Source of the DNA: Myxococcota bacterium
GTDB taxonomy: Bacteria; Myxococcota_A; Bradymonadia; UBA7976; UBA1532
Assembly: GCA_963169045.1 (NCBI GenBank)
Contig: CAUJDF010000024.1
Location: forward strand, 1 to 64,000
Direction of reading: 5' to 3'
Length of the DNA stretch: 64,000 bases
This document shows, piece after piece, positions 17,554 through 27,424 of this stretch (the first letter of the stretch is position 1; each line of letters begins with the position of its first letter). A program made the position numbers and the translations under genes. Under the pieces are notes generated by a model. The model made no database searches. It was not told the DNA's origin and saw only the letters and a list, made by a program, of their open reading frames with translations.

Positions 17554-17593
17554 CGCCGGCCTCCCAGAGGAGGGAGGGGCCGGGAGGCCGGCG
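17554..17593 (+). terminator. Strong GC stem-loop after pepP
   Basis: A 12-bp perfect stem, CGCCGGCCTCCC (17554-17565) with GGGAGGCCGGCG (17582-17593), and a 16-nt purine-rich loop. It starts 15 nt after the pepP stop. There is no U-run, only ctatttc soon after. Likely transcription end, or an RNA structure upstream of mvaD. Confidence 0.6.
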
Positions 17594-17684
17594 GCGAACT
17601 CTCCCTATTTCAAGGGGCGTGCCACGCCGTGAACCTGCATTCTACCGCAGTTCGGGCCGTGTCGAGTTGTGACGGAGGTGTGCG

Positions 17685-18689
17685 GTGAGCGCAAAATGGC
17701 ACACCGAGACTCGCCCACCTGGCACAGAACGTCACATGGCGACGGTTGAGGCCGGCATCAACGTCGCGCTGGTGAAGTACTGGGGCAAGCGGGACGCCGT
17801 CCTCAACCTGCCCGCCGTGGGCAGCGTCTCGCTCACGCTCGATCGTCCCGGCACGCGCACAACGGTGCGCTTCGATCCCGCCGTCTCCGCCGACCGCTTC
17901 GTGCTCGACGAGGTCGAGGCCGACGCCGAGCGGGTCACGGCAGTCCTCGATGACGTCCGCGCGCGCGCCGGGGTTTCGTGGCGCGCGGAGGTCTTTTCGG
18001 CGAACACCGTCCCGACGGCGGCGGGCCTCGCCAGCAGCGCCAGCGGCTTCGCGGCGCTCGGCCTGGCGGCGTGGGCGGCGCTCGGCCTGCCCGCCGACGA
18101 CCCGGCGCTCGTCGACGTCGTGCGCCGCGGCTCCGGATCGGCGCCGCGCTCGCTCCTCGGCGGCCTCGTCGAGCTGGACCGCGAGACAGGCGGCGTGCGC
18201 CCGCTGCTGGCCCCCGAGGCGTGGGACGTGCGCCTCGTCATCGCGGTCACGGCGCTCGGCCCGAAGGACGTGGGCTCGCGCGCGGGCATGGCCGCCTCCG
18301 CCGAGACGAGCCCGTACTTCCCGGCGTGGGTCGCGTCGCACGCCGCCGACATGGCCGAGGCGCGGCGCGCCATCGACGCGCGCGACCTGCCGGCGCTCGG
18401 CGCGGTGATGGAGCACTCCACGCTGAAGATGCACGCCTGCATGCTGGCCACGGTGCCGCCGCTGTTCTACTGGCGGCCGGCCACGCTCGCGGGCATCGAG
18501 ACGGTGCGCGCCCTCCGCCGCGACGGCGTGGGCGCCTGGTTCACCTGCGACGCCGGCCCCCACGTGAAAGTGCTGTGCGCCGCCGGCGACGCCCCGCGCG
18601 TGGCGGCGGCGCTCGCGGCGACCGAGGGCGTCCGCGGCGTCGACGTGGCGCGGCCGGGGCCCGGCGCGCGGGTGGTCGGCCCGTGCTGA
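17685..18689 (+). CDS. mvaD: Diphosphomevalonate decarboxylase
   Basis: 334 aa. GTG 17685 is chosen because GGAGG lies 6 nt upstream; an in-frame ATG at 17736 would start like most homologues (MATVEAGINVALVKYWGK) but has no ribosome site, so the extra 17 residues are uncertain. GHMP-family decarboxylase motifs are complete: ALVKYWGKRD, the ATP loop TVPTAAGLASSASGFAAL, RRGSGSAPRSLLGG, and the catalytic-Asp segment FTCDAGPHVKVL. It converts mevalonate diphosphate to isopentenyl diphosphate. It overlaps mvaK2 by 7 bp, giving a coupled pair. Confidence 0.93.
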   Translation: MSAKWHTETRPPGTERHMATVEAGINVALVKYWGKRDAVLNLPAVGSVSLTLDRPGTRTTVRFDPAVSADRFVLDEVEADAERVTAVLDDVRARAGVSWRAEVFSANTVPTAAGLASSASGFAALGLAAWAALGLPADDPALVDVVRRGSGSAPRSLLGGLVELDRETGGVRPLLAPEAWDVRLVIAVTALGPKDVGSRAGMAASAETSPYFPAWVASHAADMAEARRAIDARDLPALGAVMEHSTLKMHACMLATVPPLFYWRPATLAGIETVRALRRDGVGAWFTCDAGPHVKVLCAAGDAPRVAAALAATEGVRGVDVARPGPGARVVGPC

Positions 18690-19687
18690 CGGTGCGCGCG
18701 CCGGGCAAGGTCATCCTGCTCGGTGAGTACGCGGTGCTCGGGGGCGCGCCGGCGCTCGTCGCCGCCGTCGACCGCCTCGCGTCCTGCACGGTCGCCGACG
18801 GGGCGGGCTGTCGCATCGAGGCGCCGGCCCTCGGCTGCGCGTGCGACGCCCACGCCCCGCTCGCCGGCGACAAGCTCGACTTCGCGCGGGCCGCGGCGGC
18901 CACCGTGGGCGACGTCCCCCCGGGCGTGTACCGGCTCGACAGCGAGGACCTGGCGTTCCGCGACGCGGACGGGACGCGCCACAAGCTCGGGCTCGGCGGG
19001 AGCGCGGCGACGACGGTGGCGCTCCTGGCCGCCATCGCGGCGCGGAGGGGCCACTCCATCGACGCCGCCGAGGTGTACGCGCGGGCCCAACGAGCCCACC
19101 ACCGCGTGCAGGGGCGGGGGAGCGGCGCCGACGTCGCGGCGAGCGCGTTCGGCGGCCTGCTGGCCTATCGCTGGTTCGAGGGCCGCGCCGGAGGCGCGCT
19201 GGACGCCGGGTGCGGGACGGCGTCGGCCTCGAAGCTGCCGGTGTCGTCGCTGCCCGAGCTGCTGCTGGTCTGGACGGGGCAGTCGGCGAGCACGCCGGCG
19301 CTCGTCGAGCGCGTGTGGGCGCTCGGTCCGGCGCGGCTCGCGGCGTTGCTGGCGCCGATCGCGGACGCGTCCGAGCGTGGCATCTCGGCGATTCAACAGG
19401 GGAATCGCCCCGCGCTCGCCGAGGCGGCGGCCGAGACCGGCGCGGCGCTGTTTGCGCTCGGCGCGGCGGCGGGCGCCACGCTGTTCACGCCGGCGCACGC
19501 GCAGGTGGCGGCGCTGGCGCGACCGTTCGGCGTCGTCGTGAAGCCCACGGGCGCCGGGGGCGGCGACCTCGCCTGGATGATCGGCCCCGACGGCGCGGCC
19601 GAGGCCGCCGCGGCCGAGGCGGTGCGCGCGGGCGGCCACGTCGTCCTGCGCATGCGCGTCTCCGACCGGGGCGTCCACGCCGCGTAA
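18683..19687 (+). CDS. mvaK2: Phosphomevalonate kinase (GHMP family)
   Basis: 334 aa, GTG at 18683 overlapping the mvaD stop. Starts VLTVRAPGKVILLGEYAVLGG as GHMP kinases do. The ATP loop is LGLGGSAATTVALLAA. Segments RGSGADVAASAFGGLLAY, VWTGQSASTPALV and KPTGAGGGDLAWMI match bacterial phosphomevalonate kinase rather than mevalonate kinase (which has EHAVVYG and TGAGWGGA and is encoded separately at 23.3 kb). It phosphorylates mevalonate 5-phosphate to the diphosphate, feeding MvaD. Confidence 0.88.
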   Translation: MLTVRAPGKVILLGEYAVLGGAPALVAAVDRLASCTVADGAGCRIEAPALGCACDAHAPLAGDKLDFARAAAATVGDVPPGVYRLDSEDLAFRDADGTRHKLGLGGSAATTVALLAAIAARRGHSIDAAEVYARAQRAHHRVQGRGSGADVAASAFGGLLAYRWFEGRAGGALDAGCGTASASKLPVSSLPELLLVWTGQSASTPALVERVWALGPARLAALLAPIADASERGISAIQQGNRPALAEAAAETGAALFALGAAAGATLFTPAHAQVAALARPFGVVVKPTGAGGGDLAWMIGPDGAAEAAAAEAVRAGGHVVLRMRVSDRGVHAA

Positions 19688-19718
19688 CCTCGCGCGCGAA
19701 CCGCCGTATATTCCGGCG

Positions 19719-20996
19719 ATGCACGTCGTCATCCTCGGCAACGGGATCGCCGGCGCCACCGCGGCCGTCGAGGTCCGCAAGCGCCAGAAGGCGTGGCGGA
19801 TCACGCTGATCTCCGGCGAGTCCGACCTCTTCTACTCGCGCCCGGCGCTCATGTACCTCTACATGGGCCACATGCGGCTCGGCGATCTGCACCCGTACGA
19901 GCGCCGTTTCTGGGACGACCTCCGCATCGAGCGCGTGCGCGCCTGGGTCGAGCACATCGACACGCGGGAGCGCCGCCTGCGCCTCGATCGCGGCGAGGCC
20001 ATGCCCTACGACCTGCTGTTGCTGGCCACCGGCGCGCAGCCCAACCGCTTCGGCTGGCCCGGGCAGGACCTGCAGCGCGTACAGGGCCTCTACTCGCTAC
20101 AGGACGTCGAGACGCTCGAGCGCGCGACGCCGGTCGTCCGCCACGCCGTGCTCGTCGGCGGCGGCCTCATCGGCATCGAGCTCGCGGAGATGCTGCACTC
20201 GCGCGGGATCCACGTGACGATGCTCGCGCGCGAGTCCGCCTACTGGAACAACGCGCTGCCCGACCAGGAGGCGCAGATGATCGGGCGGCTCGTGCGCGAG
20301 CGGGGCATCGACCTTCGCCTGGGCACCCAGCTCGCCGAGATCACCGACGACGGGCGCGGCGGGGCGGCGGGCGTCGTCACGCGCGACGGCGAACGCATTG
20401 CGTGCCAGCTCGTCGGCCTGACGGCGGGCGTGACGCCGAACGTCGCCGTCGCCCGCGACGCCGGCATCCCGTGCAGCCGCGGGGTCGTCGTCGACGCCTC
20501 GCTGCGCACCGCGATCGACGGCGTCTTCGCGGCGGGGGACTGCGCCGAGATCGCCGGTCCGGACGGCGGTCGGGTCGAACAGCTCTGGTACACCGGGAAG
20601 GCCCAGGGGGAGGTCGCCGCCGCGACGATGTGCGGCGAGCGGGCGCGGTACGAGCGCGGCGTGTGGTTCAACTCCGCGAAGTTCCTCGATCTCGAGTGGC
20701 ACACGTACGGGCAGGTGACGCCGGCGGTCGGGCAGCGGCCCGCCGGCGAGCGGCACGGCTGGTGGCAGCACCCGTCGGCACGGCACGGATTGCGGGTGGT
20801 CACGCGGGACGGCGTCGTCGTCGGCATGAACGCGATGGGGCTGCGCCATCGACACCGCGTGTGGGAGCGTTGGATCGCCGAGCGCCGCGACGCGGGCTAC
20901 GTGCTCGACCACCTGCGCGAGGCGAACTTCGACGCGGAGCTCTCGCGTCGCTGGGAGCCGCAGATGCGCGCGTCGCTGAAGGAGCAGCTGGCATGA
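19719..20996 (+). CDS. FAD-dependent NAD(P)H oxidoreductase, nitrite-reductase/rubredoxin-reductase type
   Basis: 425 aa. N-terminal FAD motif VVILGNGIAGATAA (residues 3-16), a middle NAD(P) motif AVLVGGGLIGIELAE (about 143), and the second FAD motif GVFAAGDCAEI (about 268). No redox CxxC. The C-terminal 120 residues form an extra domain (KFLDLEWHTYGQV; GMNAMGLRHRHRVWERW). It likely passes electrons from NAD(P)H to the 4Fe-4S membrane protein whose start overlaps its stop (ATGA). There is no Shine-Dalgarno; TATATT at 19707-19712 lies 6 nt before the ATG, so it may be leaderless or read through from mvaK2. Confidence 0.82.
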   Translation: MHVVILGNGIAGATAAVEVRKRQKAWRITLISGESDLFYSRPALMYLYMGHMRLGDLHPYERRFWDDLRIERVRAWVEHIDTRERRLRLDRGEAMPYDLLLLATGAQPNRFGWPGQDLQRVQGLYSLQDVETLERATPVVRHAVLVGGGLIGIELAEMLHSRGIHVTMLARESAYWNNALPDQEAQMIGRLVRERGIDLRLGTQLAEITDDGRGGAAGVVTRDGERIACQLVGLTAGVTPNVAVARDAGIPCSRGVVVDASLRTAIDGVFAAGDCAEIAGPDGGRVEQLWYTGKAQGEVAAATMCGERARYERGVWFNSAKFLDLEWHTYGQVTPAVGQRPAGERHGWWQHPSARHGLRVVTRDGVVVGMNAMGLRHRHRVWERWIAERRDAGYVLDHLREANFDAELSRRWEPQMRASLKEQLA

Positions 20997-22360
20997 ATGA
21001 GATGGCGGTCACGCGCCCGCTCGCGCCGGCGGCGTCGGGACGCACACGCCCGGGGCGCGTCGCCGGCGCCGTCCTCATGGCTGTGGGCGTCGTGCTGCTC
21101 GGCGCGGCGGCGGTGGGGCGTCTGCCCGCGTCCGGCTGGACGGCGTTCGCGCTCGTGTTCGGCACGTTCGGCGTCGGCGCGATCGCTCACATCGTCGCGA
21201 CGTACGTTGGCACCCCACCGGGCATTCAGAACGACGGCGTGCAGTTCAACGGCGCCCAGACGCGCGGCTTCGCCGGCTGGCTGCTCGGATTGGCTTTCAC
21301 GACCTTCTACTGCCTGCTCTACTGGAAGGGCGAGCTGCTCGGCGGCATGGTCGCGCTCGTCGAGCCGCTCAGCCGCATGCTCCGCGGCGCACCCGCAGAC
21401 CACTGGTTCCTCTACGGATTCGTCTACACCTACGCCATCGTTTTCATGGGCGTCCGGTTCGCGTACCGCTACCGACACGTCCGCTACCAGCTCGTCCGCA
21501 CCGCCTCGGTCGTCTTCTTCCAGCTGGGCTTCGCCTTCTTGATCCCGGCCTTCTTGCGACTGATGCAGCAGCCGGAGTTCTATTTCACGTACTTCTGGCC
21601 CCTGAAGTACGACTACCTGTTCCCGGGAACCATCGCTGACCTGACGAAGAGCGGCGCCTCTCTCGGCGTCTTCATGGTGACTTGGGGCGTCGTCGCGGCG
21701 TTCGTCGCCACCCCGATCCTGACCTACTACTTCGGCAAGCGCTGGTACTGCTCGTGGGTGTGCGGCTGCGGCGGCCTCGCCGAGACCGCCGGCGATCCGT
21801 TCCGGCACCTGTCGAGCAAGAAGCTGTCGGCCTGGAAGTTCGAGCGGTGGTCGATCCACCTCGTCCTCGTCGCGATCGTGCTCTGCACGGCGTTGCTCTG
21901 GACGAACTCGGCGCTCGGCGGAGACGTCCTCGGCCGCTTCTCCCAGGGCTACGCATCGGTGTACGGGTTCGTCGTGGGCGCGGCGCTGTCCGGCGTCGTC
22001 GGCGTCGGCTTCTATCCGCTGCTCGGCAGCCGGGTCTGGTGCCGCTTCTTCTGTCCGCAGGCGGCCATCCTCGGCCTGTTCCAGCGGTTCTTCTCGCGCT
22101 TCCGCATCACGACCAACGGCGGGCAGTGCATCAGCTGCGGCAACTGCTCGACCTACTGCGAGATGGGCATCGACGTTCGCGCCTATGCGCAGCGCGGCGC
22201 CAACGTGGTGCGCGCGTCCTGCGTGGGCTGCGGCATCTGCGCGGCCGTCTGTCCGCGCGGCGTCCTGAAGCTCGAGAACGGGCCGACGCACGGCGACCGC
22301 TTCGAGCACAGCGGCAAGCCCCTCAAGGCGCTCCTCGAGTCGCTGCGCGCGCGTAGCTGA
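20993..22360 (+). CDS. Polytopic membrane 4Fe-4S protein (NapH/NosR/CcoG-like)
   Basis: 455 aa, ATG overlapping the oxidoreductase stop. About eight membrane segments. Two cysteine pairs sit at membrane-segment ends (WYCSWVCGCGGLAE and VWCRFFCPQAA), as in Fer4_5/NapH-type proteins. Two classical ferredoxin clusters lie at the C-terminus: CISCGNCSTYC and CVGCGICAAVCP. Such proteins carry electrons between a flavoprotein and a membrane acceptor. With the coupled FAD oxidoreductase it forms a likely two-protein electron conduit; the acceptor is unknown. Its 3' end overlaps the convergent VOC gene by 38 bp. Confidence 0.85.
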   Translation: MNEMAVTRPLAPAASGRTRPGRVAGAVLMAVGVVLLGAAAVGRLPASGWTAFALVFGTFGVGAIAHIVATYVGTPPGIQNDGVQFNGAQTRGFAGWLLGLAFTTFYCLLYWKGELLGGMVALVEPLSRMLRGAPADHWFLYGFVYTYAIVFMGVRFAYRYRHVRYQLVRTASVVFFQLGFAFLIPAFLRLMQQPEFYFTYFWPLKYDYLFPGTIADLTKSGASLGVFMVTWGVVAAFVATPILTYYFGKRWYCSWVCGCGGLAETAGDPFRHLSSKKLSAWKFERWSIHLVLVAIVLCTALLWTNSALGGDVLGRFSQGYASVYGFVVGAALSGVVGVGFYPLLGSRVWCRFFCPQAAILGLFQRFFSRFRITTNGGQCISCGNCSTYCEMGIDVRAYAQRGANVVRASCVGCGICAAVCPRGVLKLENGPTHGDRFEHSGKPLKALLESLRARS

Positions 22361-22727
22361 CCGTCAACATCTCCCACTGGTGACCGTCGGGCTCGTTCCA
22401 ATAGACGATGCGGCCGCCGTGCGCCGTGTCGACGCGGTGGTCGACCGGCCCGTGCACCGCGCTGCGGTAAGGGATGCCGGCGGCCCGCAGGCGATCGAGG
22501 ATGGTGTCGAAGTCGGCCTCGTCGACGCGAAAGCAGAAGTGGATCAACGGGATGGGCTCGGGCCACTCGTCGAAGTCGAGCGTCAGGCCGTCGTTCACGT
22601 AGACCGGCGCGAACGGCCCGACGCCCGTCTCGGACCACGGGACGCCGAGCAGCCCCGCGAGCAGCTTCGCCGCGGCCACCTTGTCGCGGGCAGGCACCAG
22701 GACATGGTCGAGATGGACGGCCATCAT
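22323..22727 (-). CDS. VOC-superfamily (glyoxalase/dioxygenase fold) protein
   Basis: 134 aa, ATG-ATG start. Two beta-alpha-beta-beta-beta modules: VHLDHVLVPARD with a metal-type His at the start, IHFCFRVDEADFDTILDRL in the middle, and IVYWNEPDGHQWEMLTVSYAR with the closing Glu. Typical single-domain VOC length. Substrate not predictable. It is last on the - strand mevalonate unit, 45 bp after the OMP-like gene. Confidence 0.8.
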   Translation of the reverse strand: MMAVHLDHVLVPARDKVAAAKLLAGLLGVPWSETGVGPFAPVYVNDGLTLDFDEWPEPIPLIHFCFRVDEADFDTILDRLRAAGIPYRSAVHGPVDHRVDTAHGGRIVYWNEPDGHQWEMLTVSYARAATRGAP

Positions 22728-22772
22728 GTTCCTCCGGGGCGCGAGTCTGTCGCGGCGCCCGCCGCGGGATCG

Positions 22773-23339
22773 TCAGTCGCCGAAGCGCACGGACAGCAGC
22801 GTCTCGATCTGGACGTAGTCGCTCGGACGTCGCGGATCGACGGCGGCGCCGACCTCGAGCGCGAGGCGGTCGGAGAGCGAGACGACGCCGGCGAGGCCCA
22901 GGCCGCCGCCGCCGTGCTCGTCCCAGGCCCAGCCGGCCCAGATGCGGCCGCCGCCGTGGGCCGCGCCGAGGCCGGCGCGGGCGAGCCCGGGACCCGGGGA
23001 CCACGCGCCGAGATCGAGCAGCGACGCTTCGGCGAAGACGAGGTCGCGGGGGCCGAGACGAAGCGCGAACGCGGGCAGCAGGCGCTCCGCGTGGCCGACG
23101 CCCGCCGCGACGTGGACCCAGGGCGCGTCCCAGCCCGCCAGCGCCGCGCCCGCCGCCCGCGCACGCCGCACGCCGTCTTCGGTGTCGCGCTCGGTGAGGA
23201 GGCGCAGGCCGCCGCCGAGGCGCCACGGCTGCGCGAGCCACTCTGCGAACATCCGGCCGCCGTTCACGCGCCGGAGCGCGTCGTCGCGGATCTGCCCCGT
23301 CGTGAAGCCGCCGCCGAGCCGCAGCGCGGCCAGCAGCAC
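22773..23339 (-). CDS. Hypothetical protein, beta-strand-rich, possibly an outer-membrane barrel
   Basis: 188 aa from GTG 23339, 8 bp after the mvaK1 stop; a start inside mvaK1 cannot be excluded. No clear signal peptide with this start (VLLAALRLGGGFTT), a weak point for the barrel idea. Alternating strands are evident: WVHVAAGV, AFALRLG, RIWAGWAWDE, LGLAGVVSLSDRLALEVGAAVD, ending QIETLLSVRFGD. Not recognised. Its place inside the fni-mvaA-mvaK1 unit suggests co-transcription, not necessarily shared function. Confidence 0.6.
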   Translation of the reverse strand: MLLAALRLGGGFTTGQIRDDALRRVNGGRMFAEWLAQPWRLGGGLRLLTERDTEDGVRRARAAGAALAGWDAPWVHVAAGVGHAERLLPAFALRLGPRDLVFAEASLLDLGAWSPGPGLARAGLGAAHGGGRIWAGWAWDEHGGGGLGLAGVVSLSDRLALEVGAAVDPRRPSDYVQIETLLSVRFGD

Positions 23340-23347
23340 GAGCGCGT

Positions 23348-24294
23348 TCAGCTCGTGGCTCCGACGCGCGTGGCGGTGGCGGAGAAGCCGGCGTCCTGCA
23401 GGGCGGAGACGATGCGCTCCGGGTGGTCGGGCGCGAGCGCGATGACCGCGCCGCCCCACCCGGCGCCGGTGAGCTTGGCTCCGAGCGCGCCGTGCTGCCG
23501 CGCGATGGCCACCATGCGCTCGTTGGCGAGGCCGCTGACGCCGGCCGCGTTCAGATAGCCGTGGTTCAGGTCGAAGAGGGCCCCGAGGCGAGCGAAGTCA
23601 CCGTGGCCGAGCGCCTCGACGGCGGCCTCGGCCAGGTCGCCCATGGCGTCGAACAGCCGCTCGTACAGGTCGGGCTGCGCGTCGTGCCGCTCGCGGAGGC
23701 GGCCGACGACGTCGCGGGTGCCCCCCTCGCGCTGCGTCCACGCGACCACGACCGGCAAGGGCTCGGCGAGCGCCACGGGCATGAACGCCGGCTCGCGGCC
23801 GCGCTGGAAGCGCAGGCAGCCGCCGAGCGCGACGACGGTGTGGTCGAGACCGCTCGGCGTCCCGTGGAAGACGCGCTCGACGTGCTCGGCCGCCTCGAGC
23901 AGGTCGCCGGTGGAGAACGGGGCGCCGCGGAACTCGCCGAGCGACCGCAGCAGCGCGATGGCGAAAGCGGCGCTGCTCCCGAGGCCCACGCCGGGCGGCA
24001 GCTCGGCGTCGATGGTGACGCGCAGGCGGGCGTCGCGCAGGCCGGCGGCCTCGAGGGCGGCGGCGAAGGCGCGCGCCACCGACTCGATGCCCGGCTGCCG
24101 TTCGCCGAGGCGGATGTGCAGGCCGCTGCGCCCCCAGCGAGGGATGTCGAGGCGCGGCCCGTCGTGCGCCGGCTCGGCCGTCGCGCCCAGCCCCCGCTCG
24201 ATGGCCGCGGCGATGGCGGGTCGGCCGTAGACGACCGCGTGCTCGCCGAACAGGATGACCTTGCCGGGGGCGGCGCCCGTCGAAACCCGAGTGT

Positions 24295-24298
<4 letters not shown>
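23348..24298 (-). CDS. mvaK1: Mevalonate kinase
   Basis: 316 aa, GTG at 24298 overlapping the mvaA stop (GTGA). GHMP motifs: PGKVILFGEHAVVYGRPA at the start, ATP loop PPGVGLGSSAAFAIALL near residue 115, TPSGLDHTVVALGG carrying the catalytic Asp, and TGAGWGGAVIAL near the end. These are the mevalonate-kinase forms of the motifs. It makes mevalonate 5-phosphate for MvaK2. Confidence 0.92.
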
Positions 24299-25568
<1,270 letters not shown>

Positions 25569-25572
<4 letters not shown>

Positions 25573-26633
25573 CGTTCGAATCTCCTGGACTGTTCCACCC
25601 ACGCCTGCAGGCGCGGCCCGAGGACGCGCGGCGCCCGCTTCAACTCGGCGGGCCGGCGGCAGCCCGTGAGCGCGACGGCCATGCGCAGCCCGCCCCGGAC
25701 GTAGTCGAGGAACGCGCCGGCCCCCTCGGCGCCGCCGGCGAGGAACGCTTGCAGGACGGGGCGCGCCATGCCGGCGACGTCGGCGCCGAGCGCCAGCGCC
25801 TTGGCCGCCGTCAGGCCGTCGGCGACGCCGCCGGACGCGATCTTGAGGAGCGGCGCGTCGGCCACCATCGCGATCGCCGCCGCCGTGGGGATGCCCCAGT
25901 CGGCGAAGAGCAGGCCGAGGTCGTGCTGCCGCCCCTCTGCGCGCAGCGCCTCGACCTTCACCCAGGACGTGCCGCCGCTGCCGCTGAGGTCGACGCCGCG
26001 CACGCCCGCCGCCTGCAGCCGCTCGACCACCCACGGGGCGAGGCCCGTGCCGCACTCCTTGACGATGACCGGCACGGGCAGCGCGTCGACCATGCGCGCG
26101 ATCGTCTCGTAACCATTGCGGAAATCGCTGTCCGCCTCCGCGCCGGGCTGGACGAGCTCCATCGCCGGGTTGAGGTGGATGGCGAGGTAGTCGGCGCCGA
26201 TCGACCGCACCAGCTCGGCGACGCGCTGCGGGCCCAGGTCGCGGGCCTGCATCACGCCGAGGTTGCCGAGGAGCACCACGTCGGGCGCCGCCTCTCGGAC
26301 CTGGAAGGTGGCGAGCGAGGCCGCGTCCTTGGTGATCACGCGCTGGCTGCCGACGCCGAACGCGAGCCCCGCCTGCTCGCACACGCGGGCCAGGCCGCGG
26401 TTGATCTCGCCGGCCTCGGCGGGCCCGCCCGTCATGCCGGTCAGCATGAGCGGCGCGCGCAGCGTGTGGTCGAGGAAGCGCGTCGAGAGATCGACCTCGT
26501 CCATCGAGAGCTCGGGCAGCGCGTCGTGGACGAGCGTCACCTCGCCGAACAGACCGCCGTGGTCGCCGGCCTGGACGTCGCCGCTGTTGCACAGCTCGAT
26601 GTGGTCTCGCTTGCGCTGATGAATGTCGCTCAC
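25569..26633 (-). CDS. fni: Isopentenyl-diphosphate delta-isomerase, type 2
   Basis: 354 aa from GTG 26633. FMN-dependent IDI-2 motifs: RKRDHIELC near the start, LMLTGMTGGPAEAGEINRGLA, FGVGSQRV, LAIHLNPAMELVQPGAEADSDF, VIVKECGTGLA, DLSGSGGTSWVKVEA and ASGGVADGLTAAKALALGA. It interconverts IPP and DMAPP using reduced FMN and NAD(P)H. First gene of the - strand mevalonate unit; the 92-bp gap upstream is shared with a divergent gene. Confidence 0.95.
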
Positions 26634-26710
26634 CGGGCCTCCGTGCGGCGATGTAGCATGCGCCCTCGGACCCTGTCACGGGCGGCGGAGCGCCATTCCG
26701 ATGCGCCCGC

Positions 26711-26719
26711 TGCTATGAT
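26711..26719 (+). promoter_or_regulatory. Extended -10 promoter directly before an outer-membrane protein gene
   Basis: TGC-TATGAT (26711-26719). The hexamer ends 6 nt before the GTG at 26726, so the predicted transcript starts at or next to the start codon and would be leaderless. Confidence 0.5.
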
Positions 26720-26725
26720 CGCCGC

Positions 26726-27358
26726 GTGTTTCCCCTCTTTTGTGCGCCGGCGATGCTGGCGGCGATGACCTTGCCGTCCCACGTGGCGAGCCCGGGAGCG
26801 GGCCACGTGGCGATCGGCGGCGGCTTCGAGGGCGTTCGCCCGGCCGCCGATCTGCGCGTCGGGATCTGGCGCTTTCTGACGGTGCACGCCGAGGGCATCT
26901 GGAACGCCGACGCGCCGCTCGTCGGGGGCGGCCTGCGCCTCGCCGCCGGCAGCAAAGGCAGGTCGCTGTTCGCGAACGCATGGCTCGAGGGGCACCTGCG
27001 CCCGCTGCTCACCGAGGACATCACCGAGCCGCTGGCCGGCAGCGACGCGGCCGCCGGGCTCGGGGTCGTCGCGCTGTGGGGGCCGCTGAACGCCGCGCTC
27101 GACGGCGGCCTGGCGCTCGGCATCCCCGTGGTCGAGGTGTCGCTGTCCGACGTGGAGCGCACCGCCATCGACCAGCAGGGCGGCCTCTTCGCGCTGCAGC
27201 GCGTGACGCTCGGGGTCGACGTCGGCGACCACGTCGGCCTCTCGGTGCACGGCGCCTTCGCCATGCCCATCGACTCGGTGCGCTTCAACCGGCGCGACGA
27301 GAACGTGCTGGGAACGTGGGACACCCGCTTCGGCGGACGCCTGCTCCTGCGCTGGTGA
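26726..27358 (+). CDS. Putative outer-membrane beta-barrel protein
   Basis: 210 aa, GTG start. Short hydrophobic leader (FPLFCAPAMLAAMTLPSHVA) with a possible signal cleavage. Alternating hydrophobic strands with Gly turns run throughout (GHVAIGGGFEGV, LTVHAEGIWN, ALDGGLALGIPVVEVSL, VTLGVDVGDHVGLSVHGAFAM). The last residues, RFGGRLLLRW, end in an aromatic residue as BAM-inserted barrels do. Function unknown. No Shine-Dalgarno; probably leaderless. Confidence 0.65.
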   Translation: MFPLFCAPAMLAAMTLPSHVASPGAGHVAIGGGFEGVRPAADLRVGIWRFLTVHAEGIWNADAPLVGGGLRLAAGSKGRSLFANAWLEGHLRPLLTEDITEPLAGSDAAAGLGVVALWGPLNAALDGGLALGIPVVEVSLSDVERTAIDQQGGLFALQRVTLGVDVGDHVGLSVHGAFAMPIDSVRFNRRDENVLGTWDTRFGGRLLLRW

Positions 27359-27424
27359 CCGCCCCGCGCCCGCTTGTCTCGAGCCTCGCGCGCGGTTAAC
27401 GTGCCTCCCTCCGCTGGAGGGACC

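Noticed and set aside
18683..19687. Second mevalonate kinase
   Set aside because: Motifs SGADVAAS, WTGQSAST and GAGGGD are those of phosphomevalonate kinase; the true mevalonate kinase is at 23348-24298.
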